Source: Frondihabitans australicus
GTDB taxonomy: Bacteria; Actinomycetota; Actinomycetes; Actinomycetales; Microbacteriaceae
Reading direction: 5' to 3'
Length of the DNA: 64,000 nt
Assembly (NCBI RefSeq): GCF_003634555.1
Contig: NZ_RBKS01000001.1
Span: forward strand, 1,240,001-1,304,000
Below are positions 35,730 to 44,711 of this stretch, in pieces; the first letter of the stretch is position 1, and every line of letters begins with the position of its first letter. The notes under the pieces are model-generated. The model saw only the letters and a program-made list of their open reading frames with translations. It was not told the DNA's origin and did not search any database. Position numbers and translations under genes: made by a program.

Positions 35730-36304
35730 TGCCGTCGGGTGCGGCGGCCGAGGGCGCAGGATCAGGGGGTTTCATCCCCGAGACCTCCTCCGACTTCGCC
35801 GCCGCCCCCGACCCGTTCCAGCGCCTCTGGACTCCGCACCGCGCCGTCTACGTCACGAAGGGCCAGGGCGCCCACGACGACGACTGCCCGTTCTGCTCCG
35901 CCCCGTCGAAGTCCGACGAGGAGGCGCTGATCGTCGCGCGCGGGTCGCACGCCTACGCGCTGCTCAACCTGTTCCCGTACAACCCGGGGCACCTGCTCGT
36001 CTGCCCGTACCGCCACGTCTCCGACTACGACGAGGCGACGCTCGACGAGACCGCCGAGATCGCGTCCATGACGCAGACCGCCATGCGGGTGCTCCGGCAG
36101 GTGTCGAGCGCGCAGGGCTTCAACATCGGCATGAACCAGGGCGCGGTCGGCGGCGCCGGCATCGCGGCGCACCTGCACCAGCACCTCGTGCCCCGGTACG
36201 CCGGCGACTCGAACTTCTTCCCGATCATCGCCGAGACCAAGGCGATGAGCCAGCTGCTGGGCGACGTACGCACCGCCATCGCCGAGGCGTGGCCACGCGA
36301 CTGA
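35729..36304 (+). CDS. HIT-family protein (Ap4A phosphorylase-like)
   Basis: Histidine-triad nucleotide hydrolase/transferase, 191 aa. The triad is AHLHQHLVPRY, and CPFC with HDDDCPFCSAPS sits near residue 50. In Mycobacterium tuberculosis the gene at this position after thrS is a diadenosine tetraphosphate phosphorylase, a likely role here by synteny. The first ~25 residues are Gly/Ala-rich and carry an 18-base stretch shared with the odd N terminus of aroQ. Confidence 0.9.
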   Translation: MPSGAAAEGAGSGGFIPETSSDFAAAPDPFQRLWTPHRAVYVTKGQGAHDDDCPFCSAPSKSDEEALIVARGSHAYALLNLFPYNPGHLLVCPYRHVSDYDEATLDETAEIASMTQTAMRVLRQVSSAQGFNIGMNQGAVGGAGIAAHLHQHLVPRYAGDSNFFPIIAETKAMSQLLGDVRTAIAEAWPRD

Positions 36305-36371
36305 GATTGGACCGACCGCCCGCGTCGGCTCGGAGGGTCACGCGCTCGGCGAACCCGTAAGCTAGAGCACC

Positions 36372-37295
36372 ATGAGCGACAGCACTCCCACCATCGGTTC
36401 CTCCCTTGCAGCGCCCGCTACTGGCTCGTCCCTCGTGAAGCGCGGCTTGGCCGACATGCTCAAGGGCGGCGTCATCATGGACGTCGTCAACGTCGAGCAG
36501 GCGCGCATCGCGGAAGACGCCGGCGCCACCGCTGTCATGGCGCTCGAGCGCGTGCCCGCCGACATCCGGGCACAGGGCGGCGTGGCCCGCATGTCCGACC
36601 CCGACATGATCGACGAGATCATCAAGGCCGTGAACATCCCGGTCATGGCGAAGGCCCGCATCGGCCACTTCGTCGAGGCGCAGGTGCTCGAGACGCTCGG
36701 CGTCGACTACATCGACGAGTCCGAGGTGCTGAGCCCCGCCGACTACGTCAACCACATCGACAAGTGGAAGTTCACCGTGCCCTTCGTCTGCGGCGCGACC
36801 AACCTGGGCGAGGCGCTCCGCCGCATCACCGAGGGCGCGGCGATGATCCGCTCGAAGGGCGAGGCCGGCACCGGCGACGTCTCCGAGGCGACCAAGCACA
36901 TCCGCACCATCACGAAGGAGATCGCGGCGCTCCGCGGTCTCAAGGAGGACGAGCTCTACGTCGCCGCCAAAGAGCTCCAGGCGCCGTTCGAGACGGTGCG
37001 CGAGGTCGCGCAGACCGGGAAGCTGCCCGTCGTGCTCTTCACGGCCGGCGGTGTGGCGACTCCTGCCGATGCCGCTCTGATGATGCAGCTCGGCGCCGAC
37101 GGCGTCTTCGTCGGCTCGGGCATCTTCAAGTCGGGCGACCCCGTGGCCCGCGCCGCGGCCATCGTCAAGGCGACCACGTTCTTCGACGACCCCAAGGTCG
37201 TCGCTGAGTCGTCGCGCGGCCTGGGCGAGGCGATGGTCGGCATCAACGTGGCTGACGTCCCCGCGCCGCACCGCCTCGCCGAGCGCGGCTGGTAG
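36372..37295 (+). CDS. pdxS: Pyridoxal 5'-phosphate synthase lyase subunit PdxS
   Basis: Builds PLP from ribose 5-phosphate, glyceraldehyde 3-phosphate and ammonia supplied by PdxT; forms a dodecamer. 307 aa. The catalytic Lys residues lie in GGVIMDVVN-flanking LADMLKGG and in [13 protein letters not shown]; the phosphate site is [17 protein letters not shown] (36358-36363) lies eight bases before the ATG with no strong ribosome site, possibly a leaderless start. Confidence 0.97.
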   Translation: MSDSTPTIGSSLAAPATGSSLVKRGLADMLKGGVIMDVVNVEQARIAEDAGATAVMALERVPADIRAQGGVARMSDPDMIDEIIKAVNIPVMAKARIGHFVEAQVLETLGVDYIDESEVLSPADYVNHIDKWKFTVPFVCGATNLGEALRRITEGAAMIRSKGEAGTGDVSEATKHIRTITKEIAALRGLKEDELYVAAKELQAPFETVREVAQTGKLPVVLFTAGGVATPADAALMMQLGADGVFVGSGIFKSGDPVARAAAIVKATTFFDDPKVVAESSRGLGEAMVGINVADVPAPHRLAERGW

Positions 37296-37306
37296 TCGCG
37301 CACGCG

Positions 37307-37909
37307 GTGAGCGACACCACCCCTCGCATCGGCGTCCTGGCGCTCCAGGGCGACTTCCGCGAGCACCTGCACGTCATGAGCTCGCTCGGCGCCGAGGCCG
37401 TCACCGTCCGGCGTGAGCAGGAGCTCGCGAGTGTCGACGGGCTCATCATCCCCGGCGGCGAATCCAGCGTCATGGACAAGCTGTCGCGCTCGTTCGGGCT
37501 CGCCGGTCCGCTGAAGGCGGCGATCGCCGCCGGGCTGCCGGTCTACGGCACCTGCGCCGGCCTCATCATGCTCGCCGACCGGATCCTCGACGGCATGGCC
37601 GACCAGCAGACCCTCGGCGGTCTCGACGTCGCCGTGCGGCGGAACGCCTTCGGGTCGCAGCGCGACTCCTTCGAAGAGGACATCGCGTTCCCGGCCCTCG
37701 ACGGCGACCCCGTGCACGCGGTGTTCATCCGCGCGCCCGTGGTCGAGGAGGTCGGGCCGGCGGCGACGCCGCTCGGCGCCGTGAGCGACGGCCGCGTTGT
37801 CGCCGTCGAGCAGGGCAACCTCCTCGGCACGTCGTTCCACCCCGAGATGACGAACGACTGGCGGTTCCACCAGCTCTTCCTCGACCGCGTGCGTGCGCGC
37901 CTGGCCTGA
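37307..37909 (+). CDS. pdxT: Pyridoxal 5'-phosphate synthase glutaminase subunit PdxT
   Basis: Class I glutaminase that feeds ammonia to PdxS, 200 aa. Nucleophile Cys in [10 protein letters not shown] near residue 83; His and Glu in [14 protein letters not shown] near the end; GGESS motif in [16 protein letters not shown] start 11 bases after pdxS. Confidence 0.96.
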   Translation: MSDTTPRIGVLALQGDFREHLHVMSSLGAEAVTVRREQELASVDGLIIPGGESSVMDKLSRSFGLAGPLKAAIAAGLPVYGTCAGLIMLADRILDGMADQQTLGGLDVAVRRNAFGSQRDSFEEDIAFPALDGDPVHAVFIRAPVVEEVGPAATPLGAVSDGRVVAVEQGNLLGTSFHPEMTNDWRFHQLFLDRVRARLA

Positions 37910-37972
37910 GCGCGCGCGGCTACACTGGTCGAGACTTTTGCACCATCAGCAGCACCAAGCGACAGGAGCACC

Positions 37973-38737
37973 GTGTCCGGGCATTCCAAGTGGGCAACGA
38001 CCAAGCACAAGAAGGCGGTCATCGACCAGCGCCGTGCGAAGTCGTTCGCGAAGCTCATCAAGAACATCGAGGTCGCCGCGAAGATCGGCGGCGCCGATCT
38101 CTCGGGCAACCCCACCCTGGTCGACGCCGTCCAGAAGGCCAAGAAGACCTCCGTCCCCAACGACAACATCGACCGCGCCATCAAGCGCGGCGCCGGTCTC
38201 ACGGGCGAGTCGATCGACTACCAGACGATCATCTACGAGGGCTACGCCGCCAACGGCATCGCGCTCATGATCGAGTGCCTCACCGACAACAAGAACCGCG
38301 CGGCGGCGAACGTCCGCACGGTCATGACCCGCAACGGCGGCACCATGGCCGACCCGGGCAGCGTCGCCTACAACTTCAGCCGCAAGGGCGTCATCACGGT
38401 CCTCAAGACCGACGGCCTCACCGAGGACGACGTCATGACCGCGGTGCTCGACGCCGGTGCCGAAGACGTGGTCGACCAGGGCGCGGGCTTCGAGATCCAG
38501 ACCGAGCCGGGCGACCTGGTGCCCGCGCGCACGGCGCTCCAGGAGGCCGGCATCGACTACGAGGCCGCCGACGTCGAGTTCGTCCCCGGCCTCAAGGTCG
38601 AGGCCGACGCCGACACCGCCCGCAAGGTGTTCCGCCTCATCGACGCGCTCGACGACGACGACGACGTGCAGAACGTCTACTCGAACATCGACGTGTCGGC
38701 CGAGGTCCAGGCCGAGCTCGACAAAGACGACGAGTAG
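37973..38737 (+). CDS. yebC: YebC/PmpR family protein
   Basis: TACO1/YebC family, 254 aa, long annotated as a DNA-binding regulator and more recently linked to translation of proline stretches. [19 protein letters not shown] is the signature N terminus; ENPxNKR-like [16 protein letters not shown] follows. GTG 37973 has ACAGGAG upstream, and a TACACT -10 (37921-37926) suggests its own promoter. Placed before ruvCAB, its usual position. Confidence 0.96.
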   Translation: MSGHSKWATTKHKKAVIDQRRAKSFAKLIKNIEVAAKIGGADLSGNPTLVDAVQKAKKTSVPNDNIDRAIKRGAGLTGESIDYQTIIYEGYAANGIALMIECLTDNKNRAAANVRTVMTRNGGTMADPGSVAYNFSRKGVITVLKTDGLTEDDVMTAVLDAGAEDVVDQGAGFEIQTEPGDLVPARTALQEAGIDYEAADVEFVPGLKVEADADTARKVFRLIDALDDDDDVQNVYSNIDVSAEVQAELDKDDE

Positions 38738-38764
38738 CCGCGTGACGGCCGGCGGTCGAACCCG

Positions 38765-39343
38765 ATGACCCTCCGGGTTCTCGGCGTCGACCCCGGCCTT
38801 ACGCGCTGCGGCGTCGGCATCATCGAGGTCGACACGACACGGCGGCCGTCGCTGGTCTCCGTCCACACGATCCGGTCGGCCGCCGACGCTCCGCTGGAAC
38901 GACGACTGCTCACCATCGCGCGGGGGATCGAGGCGCTCGTCGACGAGTTCCGGCCCGACGCCATGGCGATCGAGCGTGTCTTCGCGCAGAACAACGTGCG
39001 CACGGTGATGGGCACCGCCCAGGTGTCCGGCCTGGCCCTCCGAGCCGCCGCCGAGCGCGACATCCCGGTCGCGCTGCACACGCCGTCCGAGGTGAAGGCC
39101 GCGGTCACGGGCTACGGCTCCGCCGACAAGAAGCAGGTCGGCACGATGGTCGCACGCCTGCTCGGCCTCGACGAGATCCCGAAGCCGGCCGACGCAGCGG
39201 ACGCTCTCGCACTGGCCATCTGCCACGCGTGGCGCCGGGACTCGCAGCCGGCCGCCTCGGCTCCTGCCCACGGCCTGACCCCCGCCCAGCGTGCGTGGCG
39301 CGACGCAGAGAAGTCGGTGCGCACTCCTAGGCTGGGGGGATGA
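38765..39343 (+). CDS. ruvC: Crossover junction endodeoxyribonuclease RuvC
   Basis: Holliday-junction resolvase, 192 aa. Acidic catalytic residues are visible: Asp in [12 protein letters not shown], Glu in AMAIERVF, two Asp in [14 protein letters not shown]. The C-terminal ~30 residues form a Pro/Ala-rich tail. Its stop overlaps ruvA by four bases. No actinobacterial SOS box was seen upstream. Confidence 0.97.
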   Translation: MTLRVLGVDPGLTRCGVGIIEVDTTRRPSLVSVHTIRSAADAPLERRLLTIARGIEALVDEFRPDAMAIERVFAQNNVRTVMGTAQVSGLALRAAAERDIPVALHTPSEVKAAVTGYGSADKKQVGTMVARLLGLDEIPKPADAADALALAICHAWRRDSQPAASAPAHGLTPAQRAWRDAEKSVRTPRLGG

Positions 39344-39936
39344 TCGCCAGCCTTCGCGGAACAGTCGCGCACGCGTCGGGGTCGACGGTCGTCGTCGAGG
39401 TCGGGGGAGTGGGCTACCGCGTGTCGGTGACACCCCAGCTCGCCCTCACGCTCGCCGTCGGGTCGACCGCGCACCTGCACACGGCGATGATCGTCCGCGA
39501 AGACGACATGTCGCTGTTCGGCTTCGTCTCGCTCGACGAGCTCGAGGTGTTCGACCTCCTGCGCGGCGTCACCGGCGTCGGCCCGAAGTCGGCGCTCGGC
39601 GTGCTCGGTCACCTGACGCCCGCCCAGGTCGCCACCGCCGTCGCTGCCGAGGACGACGCCGCCTTCCGCCGCGTCTCCGGCATCGGCCCGAAGACCGCGA
39701 AGCTCATCACCGTGCAGCTGGCGGGCAAGCTCGACATCCGGATCCAGGCGCCGACCGTGACCGCCGCGTCGACCACCGCCGCCGACGTCCTCGTCGCGCT
39801 GAGCGGCCTCGGCTGGTCCGAGCGCGACGCGCAGAAGGCGATCGACGAGGTGCTGGAAGACGGCGACACGTCGGTCACGACGGCGGTTCCCGCGCTCCTG
39901 CGAGCCGCCCTCACCCGTCTCGGGCCGCAGCGCTGA
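39340..39936 (+). CDS. ruvA: Holliday junction branch migration protein RuvA
   Basis: Tetrameric DNA-binding subunit, 198 aa, with an OB-fold N terminus ([26 protein letters not shown]), HhH motifs ([28 protein letters not shown]) and a C-terminal RuvB-binding domain. TAGGCT lies six bases before the ATG, within the end of ruvC, and could give an extra internal start; the intervening G-run also resembles a ribosome site. Confidence 0.97.
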   Translation: MIASLRGTVAHASGSTVVVEVGGVGYRVSVTPQLALTLAVGSTAHLHTAMIVREDDMSLFGFVSLDELEVFDLLRGVTGVGPKSALGVLGHLTPAQVATAVAAEDDAAFRRVSGIGPKTAKLITVQLAGKLDIRIQAPTVTAASTTAADVLVALSGLGWSERDAQKAIDEVLEDGDTSVTTAVPALLRAALTRLGPQR

Positions 39937-40955
39937 TGGCCGACGACGATATCACCAGGCCCGACCCCGAGGACGACGCCGAACTCGCCTTCGAGGGCGC
40001 GCTCCGCCCGAAGTCGCTCACCGAGTTCGTCGGCCAGACGAAGGTGCGCGGCCAGCTCGAGCTGCTGCTGCGCGCCGCAGCGCTGCAGGGCCGCACGCCC
40101 GACCACGTGCTGCTCGCCGGCCCTCCCGGCCTCGGCAAGACGACCCTGGCCATGATCGTCGCCCACGAGGGCAATCGTCCCCTGCGCATGTCGTCGGGCC
40201 CCGCGATCCAGCACGCCGGCGACCTCGCCGCCGTGCTGTCGTCGCTCGTGCCCGGCGAGGTGCTCTTCATCGACGAGATCCACCGCATGGCGCGCTCCGC
40301 CGAAGAGATGCTCTACCTGGCGATGGAGGACTTCCGGATCGACATCATGGTCGGCAAGGGCGCCGGCGCCACGAGCATCCCCCTCGAACTGGCCCCGTTC
40401 ACGCTCGTCGGCGCCACGACGCGCTCCGGCCTCCTCCCGAACCCCCTGCGCGACCGCTTCGGCTTCACGGCGCACCTCGAGTTCTACGACGAGCAGGAGC
40501 TCGAGGAAGTGCTCCGGCGAGCCGCCTCCCTCCTCGACATCGACATCGACCGAGAGGCCCTGGCCGAGATCGCCGGGCGCTGCCGCGGGACCCCGCGCAT
40601 CGCCAACCGCCTCCTCCGCCGCGTGCGCGACTACGCCCTCGTGCACGGCAAGCCCGCCGATCTCGAGACCGTGCGAGCCGCGCTCGACCTGTACGACGTC
40701 GACAGCCTGGGCCTCGACCGCCTCGACCGCGCCGTCGTCGAGACGATCCTGAAGCGCTTCGGGGGCGGGCCCGTCGGGCTCTCGACCCTCGCCGTCTCGG
40801 TCGGAGAGGAGGCGGACACCATCGAATCGGTCGTCGAGCCGTTCCTCGTGAGGGTCGGACTCGTCACGCGCACGCCGCGCGGCCGGATCGCCACCCCGGA
40901 GGCCTGGCAGCACTTCGGGATGACCCGGCACACAGATGGCCTGTTCGACGCATGA
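39936..40955 (+). CDS. ruvB: Holliday junction branch migration DNA helicase RuvB
   Basis: AAA+ motor of the RuvAB complex, 339 aa from ATG 39936, which overlaps the ruvA stop (TGATG). Walker [12 protein letters not shown], Walker [10 protein letters not shown], sensor 1 [10 protein letters not shown], arginine finger region PLRDRFGF, C-terminal winged helix. Confidence 0.98.
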   Translation: MADDDITRPDPEDDAELAFEGALRPKSLTEFVGQTKVRGQLELLLRAAALQGRTPDHVLLAGPPGLGKTTLAMIVAHEGNRPLRMSSGPAIQHAGDLAAVLSSLVPGEVLFIDEIHRMARSAEEMLYLAMEDFRIDIMVGKGAGATSIPLELAPFTLVGATTRSGLLPNPLRDRFGFTAHLEFYDEQELEEVLRRAASLLDIDIDREALAEIAGRCRGTPRIANRLLRRVRDYALVHGKPADLETVRAALDLYDVDSLGLDRLDRAVVETILKRFGGGPVGLSTLAVSVGEEADTIESVVEPFLVRVGLVTRTPRGRIATPEAWQHFGMTRHTDGLFDA

Positions 40956-40957
40956 CC

Positions 40958-40963
40958 TATAAT
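40958..40963 (+). promoter_or_regulatory. Consensus -10 for yajC-secDF
   Basis: TATAAT right after the ruvB stop, with a poor -35. It would give a ~63-base leader before yajC and separates the recombination genes from the secretion genes. Confidence 0.55.
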
Positions 40964-41032
40964 CTCCGGAGACTTCTCAGCGGTCGCGGCTGATTTCTCG
41001 CGACACACCTCCACCGAAGGCACAGTTCCCCC

Positions 41033-41443
41033 ATGAATTACACGTACATCATCCTTTTCGTCCTCCTGCTGGTCTTCGTCCTGTTCCAGTTCCGCTCGAG
41101 CCGGCGCAAGAAGCAGCAGCAGGAAGCGCTGCAGAAGAAGATGGTGGCCGGCACGCCGGTCATGCTGACGTTCGGCCTCTACGGCACGATCGTCGACATC
41201 CACGACGACGAGAACATCGCCGAGGTCGAGATCGCGCCCGGCACCGTCATCAAGGTGCACAAGCAGACCCTGGGCCGCGTGGTCGAGCCAGTGCCCGCCG
41301 ACGACGAGGCGACGACGACCTCCTCGACGGAGCCGACGTACTCCCTCAACGAGGACCACGCGATCTCCGCCACCGAGCCCGACTTCGGCGAGCGGGTCGA
41401 CACCACCCCGACCACCCGAGACGCCGACAAGCCCGACGCCTGA
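41033..41443 (+). CDS. yajC: Preprotein translocase subunit YajC
   Basis: Single-span membrane subunit of the SecDF-YajC complex, 136 aa. N-terminal TM (YIILFVLLLVFVLFQF), basic stretch RRKKQQQ, then the YajC core VAGTPVMLTFGLYGTIV and an acidic, Thr-rich C-terminal tail of ~45 residues. First gene of the secretion operon. Confidence 0.95.
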   Translation: MNYTYIILFVLLLVFVLFQFRSSRRKKQQQEALQKKMVAGTPVMLTFGLYGTIVDIHDDENIAEVEIAPGTVIKVHKQTLGRVVEPVPADDEATTTSSTEPTYSLNEDHAISATEPDFGERVDTTPTTRDADKPDA

Positions 41444-41535
41444 CCCGCCCGACGCGATCCTGCTGACCTGCCGGATCCCCACCCGGTGACGCGGCGCCGC
41501 GCGCCCGCCACCGCCTGAGAAAGCTGAGTTCCTCC

Positions 41536-43326
41536 GTGGCACGATCGACGCCCGCGAAGAAGGCCCTTCGATCCCTGACCTGGTTGCTGGTCATCATCGC
41601 CGCGATCGCCGCTCTCAACGGCGCCGCGACCATCATCCACAAGACCACGAACAGCACGGCGGGCTGGTGGTCGAGCGCGAGCTTCGTGCCCGAGCTGGCG
41701 CTGGACCTCCAGGGCGGCACCCAGATCACTCTCGCGGCACAGCTGCAGAGCGGGAAGACGGTGTCGTCTGACCAGCTGACCCAGGCCGTATCGATCATCC
41801 GGCAGCGCATCGACGCGTCCGGCGTGTCCGAGGCAGAGATCAACACGCAGGGTAAGAACAACATCGTCGTGTCGATCCCGGGCAAGCCGGACGCCGCGAC
41901 ACTCCAGCGCATCGAGTCCGCCGCGCGCCTGACCTTCCGCCCCGTCCTCTACACGGGCACCGCGACGAACACCGCGGTCGGGAAGGACAAGGCCGGCAAG
42001 GTCACCTCGAGCCCGACGCCGTACTCGCCGCCCGCGAGCATCCCGAACACCTACACGGCCAAGCCGACCAACGGCAGCGACACCAGCTACATCACCGCCC
42101 GTCTCGCGGCTCTGTACTCGAACTACAACTGCGACGCGCCCGACGACGTCACCAACGCCTCCGACAGCAAGCCGCTCGTGACCTGCTCGCAGGACGGCAC
42201 GGCGAAGTACATCCTCGGCCCGGTCGAGGTGCAGGGTTCTACGATCAGCGACGCCACCAGCGGCATCGCGACCAACTCGCAGGGCAACAGCACCGGCCAG
42301 TACGCCGTCAACATCACGTTCAACAAGCAGGGCACCGCCGACTTCAAGGCCGTCACCAGCCGCCTCGTCTCGCTGACGGCACCGCTGAACCAGTTCGCGA
42401 TCGTGCTCGACGGCGAGGTCATCACCGCACCGACCACGAACTCGGCGATCACCGACGGCAAGGCCCAGATCACCGGCTCGTTCGACGCGACCTCGTCGAA
42501 GACCCTCGCCGACCAGCTCAAGTTCGGTGCGCTCCCGATCAGCTTCACGGTGCAGAGCAACGAGGTCATCTCGGCCACGCTCGGCTCGACGTCGCTCCTC
42601 GCCGGCCTCATCGCCGGCCTGATCGGCCTGATCCTGGTCGTGCTCTACTCGATCTTCCAGTACCGCGCCCTGGCCTTCGTCACCGTCCTCTCGCTGGCGA
42701 TCTCGGCCGCGATCACGTACCTGGTCATCGACTTCCTCTCCTGGCACGACGGCTACCGCCTGTCGCTGGCGGGTGTCGCCGGTCTGATCGTGGCGATCGG
42801 CATCACGGCCGACTCGTTCATCGTGTACTTCGAGCGAATACGAGACGAACTGCGCGACGGCAGGGCCCTCGAGTCCGCCGTCGAGGCCGGCTGGACCCGC
42901 GCCATCCGCACGATCCTGGCGTCCGACTCGGTGAACTTCCTCGCAGCGGCGACCCTCTACATCCTGGCCATCGGCAGCGTGAAGGGCTTCGCCCTCACCC
43001 TGCTGCTGACGACCCTCATCGACGTCGTGGTCGTGACGCTGTTCACGCACCCGATGCTCCGTCTCCTGGCCCGCACCGAGTTCTTCGGCGGCGGCCACCG
43101 CTTCTCGGGTCTCGACCCCGACGCCCTCGGTGCCGTCTACCGCGGCCGTGCACAGTTCCGCGCCCCCGGCGAGACCGCGGGCCGCAAGCGCGGCGGCGGC
43201 AAGGAGGCCGCGACCCGGCAGACCATCGCCGAGCGACGGGCGGCGGAGGCAGCCGCCGCCAGGAACGGCGGCACCACCACCGACGACGACACCCGCGCCA
43301 CCACGAAGCCCGGAAAGGACGCCTGA
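41536..43326 (+). CDS. secD: Protein translocase subunit SecD
   Basis: RND-type membrane protein using the proton gradient to help pull exported proteins, 596 aa. One N-terminal TM, a large external domain (LDLQGGTQITL near 55) and five C-terminal TMs starting at SLLAGLIAGLIGLILVVLYS; AVGITADSFIVYFERIRDE equivalent (VAIGITADSFIVYFERI) is the conserved TM4-5 loop. GTG start. The C-terminal ~70 residues are basic/Ala-rich and probably disordered. Confidence 0.97.
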   Translation: MARSTPAKKALRSLTWLLVIIAAIAALNGAATIIHKTTNSTAGWWSSASFVPELALDLQGGTQITLAAQLQSGKTVSSDQLTQAVSIIRQRIDASGVSEAEINTQGKNNIVVSIPGKPDAATLQRIESAARLTFRPVLYTGTATNTAVGKDKAGKVTSSPTPYSPPASIPNTYTAKPTNGSDTSYITARLAALYSNYNCDAPDDVTNASDSKPLVTCSQDGTAKYILGPVEVQGSTISDATSGIATNSQGNSTGQYAVNITFNKQGTADFKAVTSRLVSLTAPLNQFAIVLDGEVITAPTTNSAITDGKAQITGSFDATSSKTLADQLKFGALPISFTVQSNEVISATLGSTSLLAGLIAGLIGLILVVLYSIFQYRALAFVTVLSLAISAAITYLVIDFLSWHDGYRLSLAGVAGLIVAIGITADSFIVYFERIRDELRDGRALESAVEAGWTRAIRTILASDSVNFLAAATLYILAIGSVKGFALTLLLTTLIDVVVVTLFTHPMLRLLARTEFFGGGHRFSGLDPDALGAVYRGRAQFRAPGETAGRKRGGGKEAATRQTIAERRAAEAAAARNGGTTTDDDTRATTKPGKDA

Positions 43327-44324
43327 TGGCCAGCTTCTCGACCTTCGGCAACGATCTCTACACCGGAAAGCGCTCGTACGACATCGTCGGGCGTCGCCGC
43401 ACCTGGTACATCATCGCCGCGGTGATGATCGCGATCGCGGTGATCGTGCCGATCGTTCGCGGCGGATTCCAGTTCAGCATCGACTTCACGGGCGGCTCCG
43501 AGTACCAGATCTCGGGTCTCAAGAACCCCGACGAGTCCATCGCCACGAACACGGTCCAGGCGTTCGACCCGAAGTCCGTGCCTCTGGTCTCGGTCGTCGG
43601 CGGCAACACTGTCCGCATCCAGGCGAACAACCTGACCACGAAGCAGACCGACGCGCTCGGCCAGAAGCTCGCCGACGCGTACCACGTCTCCGACAGCAAG
43701 GTGGCGACGTCGTTCATCGGCGCGACCTGGGGCGGTGACATCACCGGGCAGGCGATCCGCGGTCTCGTGGTCTTCCTGATCCTGGCCGCGATCTTCATGA
43801 CCTTCTACTTCCGGACCTGGAAGATGGCGGCGGCCGCCATGATCTCGCTGATCCACGACCTCGTCATCACCGCAGGCGTCTACGGGGTGTTGGGCGTCCA
43901 GGTCTCCCCGGCGGCCGTGATCGGCTTCCTCACGATCCTCGGCTACTCGCTCTACGACACCGTCGTGGTGTTCGATAAGATCCGCGAGAACACGGCCGAG
44001 GATCGCGGCGGCTCGCTGCGGACCTTCGGCCAGTCGGTCAACCTCGCCGTCAATCAGACCCTCGTGCGCTCCATCAACACGTCGGTCGTCGCGCTCCTGC
44101 CCGTCGCCTCGATCCTCTTCATCGGCTCGCTGCTCCTCGGTGCCGGGACGCTCCGCGACATCGCGCTGTCGCTGTTCATCGGCATCCTGGTCGGCACGTA
44201 CTCCACGATCTTCATCGCGGCACCCGTCTACGCGCAGATCCGCGGCACCGAGGCCGGGATCAAGAAGTCCGACGAGAAGAAGCGCCTCGACGCCGAGAAG
44301 GCTGCCGCGGCGGTCGCCTCGTGA
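43326..44324 (+). CDS. secF: Protein translocase subunit SecF
   Basis: Partner of SecD, 332 aa, six TMs. IDFTGGSEYQI is the first external motif, and LGYSLYDTVVVFDKIREN with LVRSINTSVVALLPV the conserved later ones. TGATG overlap with secD; the rhodanese start lies inside its stop (GTGA). Confidence 0.97.
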   Translation: MASFSTFGNDLYTGKRSYDIVGRRRTWYIIAAVMIAIAVIVPIVRGGFQFSIDFTGGSEYQISGLKNPDESIATNTVQAFDPKSVPLVSVVGGNTVRIQANNLTTKQTDALGQKLADAYHVSDSKVATSFIGATWGGDITGQAIRGLVVFLILAAIFMTFYFRTWKMAAAAMISLIHDLVITAGVYGVLGVQVSPAAVIGFLTILGYSLYDTVVVFDKIRENTAEDRGGSLRTFGQSVNLAVNQTLVRSINTSVVALLPVASILFIGSLLLGAGTLRDIALSLFIGILVGTYSTIFIAAPVYAQIRGTEAGIKKSDEKKRLDAEKAAAAVAS

Positions 44325-44662
44325 GCGCCGAGCGCGCCGCAGTCACGGCCGCCGAGGCCGTCGCCGAGGTCGAGGCGGGCGCCTACCTCCTCGACGTGAG
44401 AGAGCAGCACGAGTGGGACGCCGGGCACGCCCCGGCAGCCCACCTGCTGCCGATGTCCCAGCTGTCGGCGCGCGTCGAGGAGATCCCGCAGGATTCCGAG
44501 GTGCTCGTCGTCTGCCACATCGGCGGTCGCTCGGCGCAGGTCACGGCCGCGCTGCGGAACGCCGGATTCGACGCCGTCGACGTCCTCGGCGGCATGGTCG
44601 CGTGGGCTGACGCTCAGGGCGAACTGACGAGCGAGAACGGCGCAGAGCCGCGGGTCGGCTGA
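44321..44662 (+). CDS. Single-domain rhodanese
   Basis: Sulfurtransferase-type domain, 113 aa. LLDVREQHEWDAGHAPAA is the domain entry, and the persulfide Cys lies in VVCHIGGRSAQ, followed by VLGGMVAWADA. GTG overlaps the secF stop, so it is co-translated. In many actinobacteria apt occupies the space between secF and relA; here the rhodanese does. Cellular role unknown. Confidence 0.88.
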   Translation: MSAERAAVTAAEAVAEVEAGAYLLDVREQHEWDAGHAPAAHLLPMSQLSARVEEIPQDSEVLVVCHIGGRSAQVTAALRNAGFDAVDVLGGMVAWADAQGELTSENGAEPRVG

Positions 44663-44711
44663 GCGCGGCGAGTATCCTGGTATCTCGACCTCGAGACGAG
44701 AGCGGGCGCTG

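Noticed and set aside
38738-38764. LexA/SOS box before ruvCAB
   Set aside because: Only a TCGAAC half-site is seen before ruvC, without the partner GTTCGA at the right distance.
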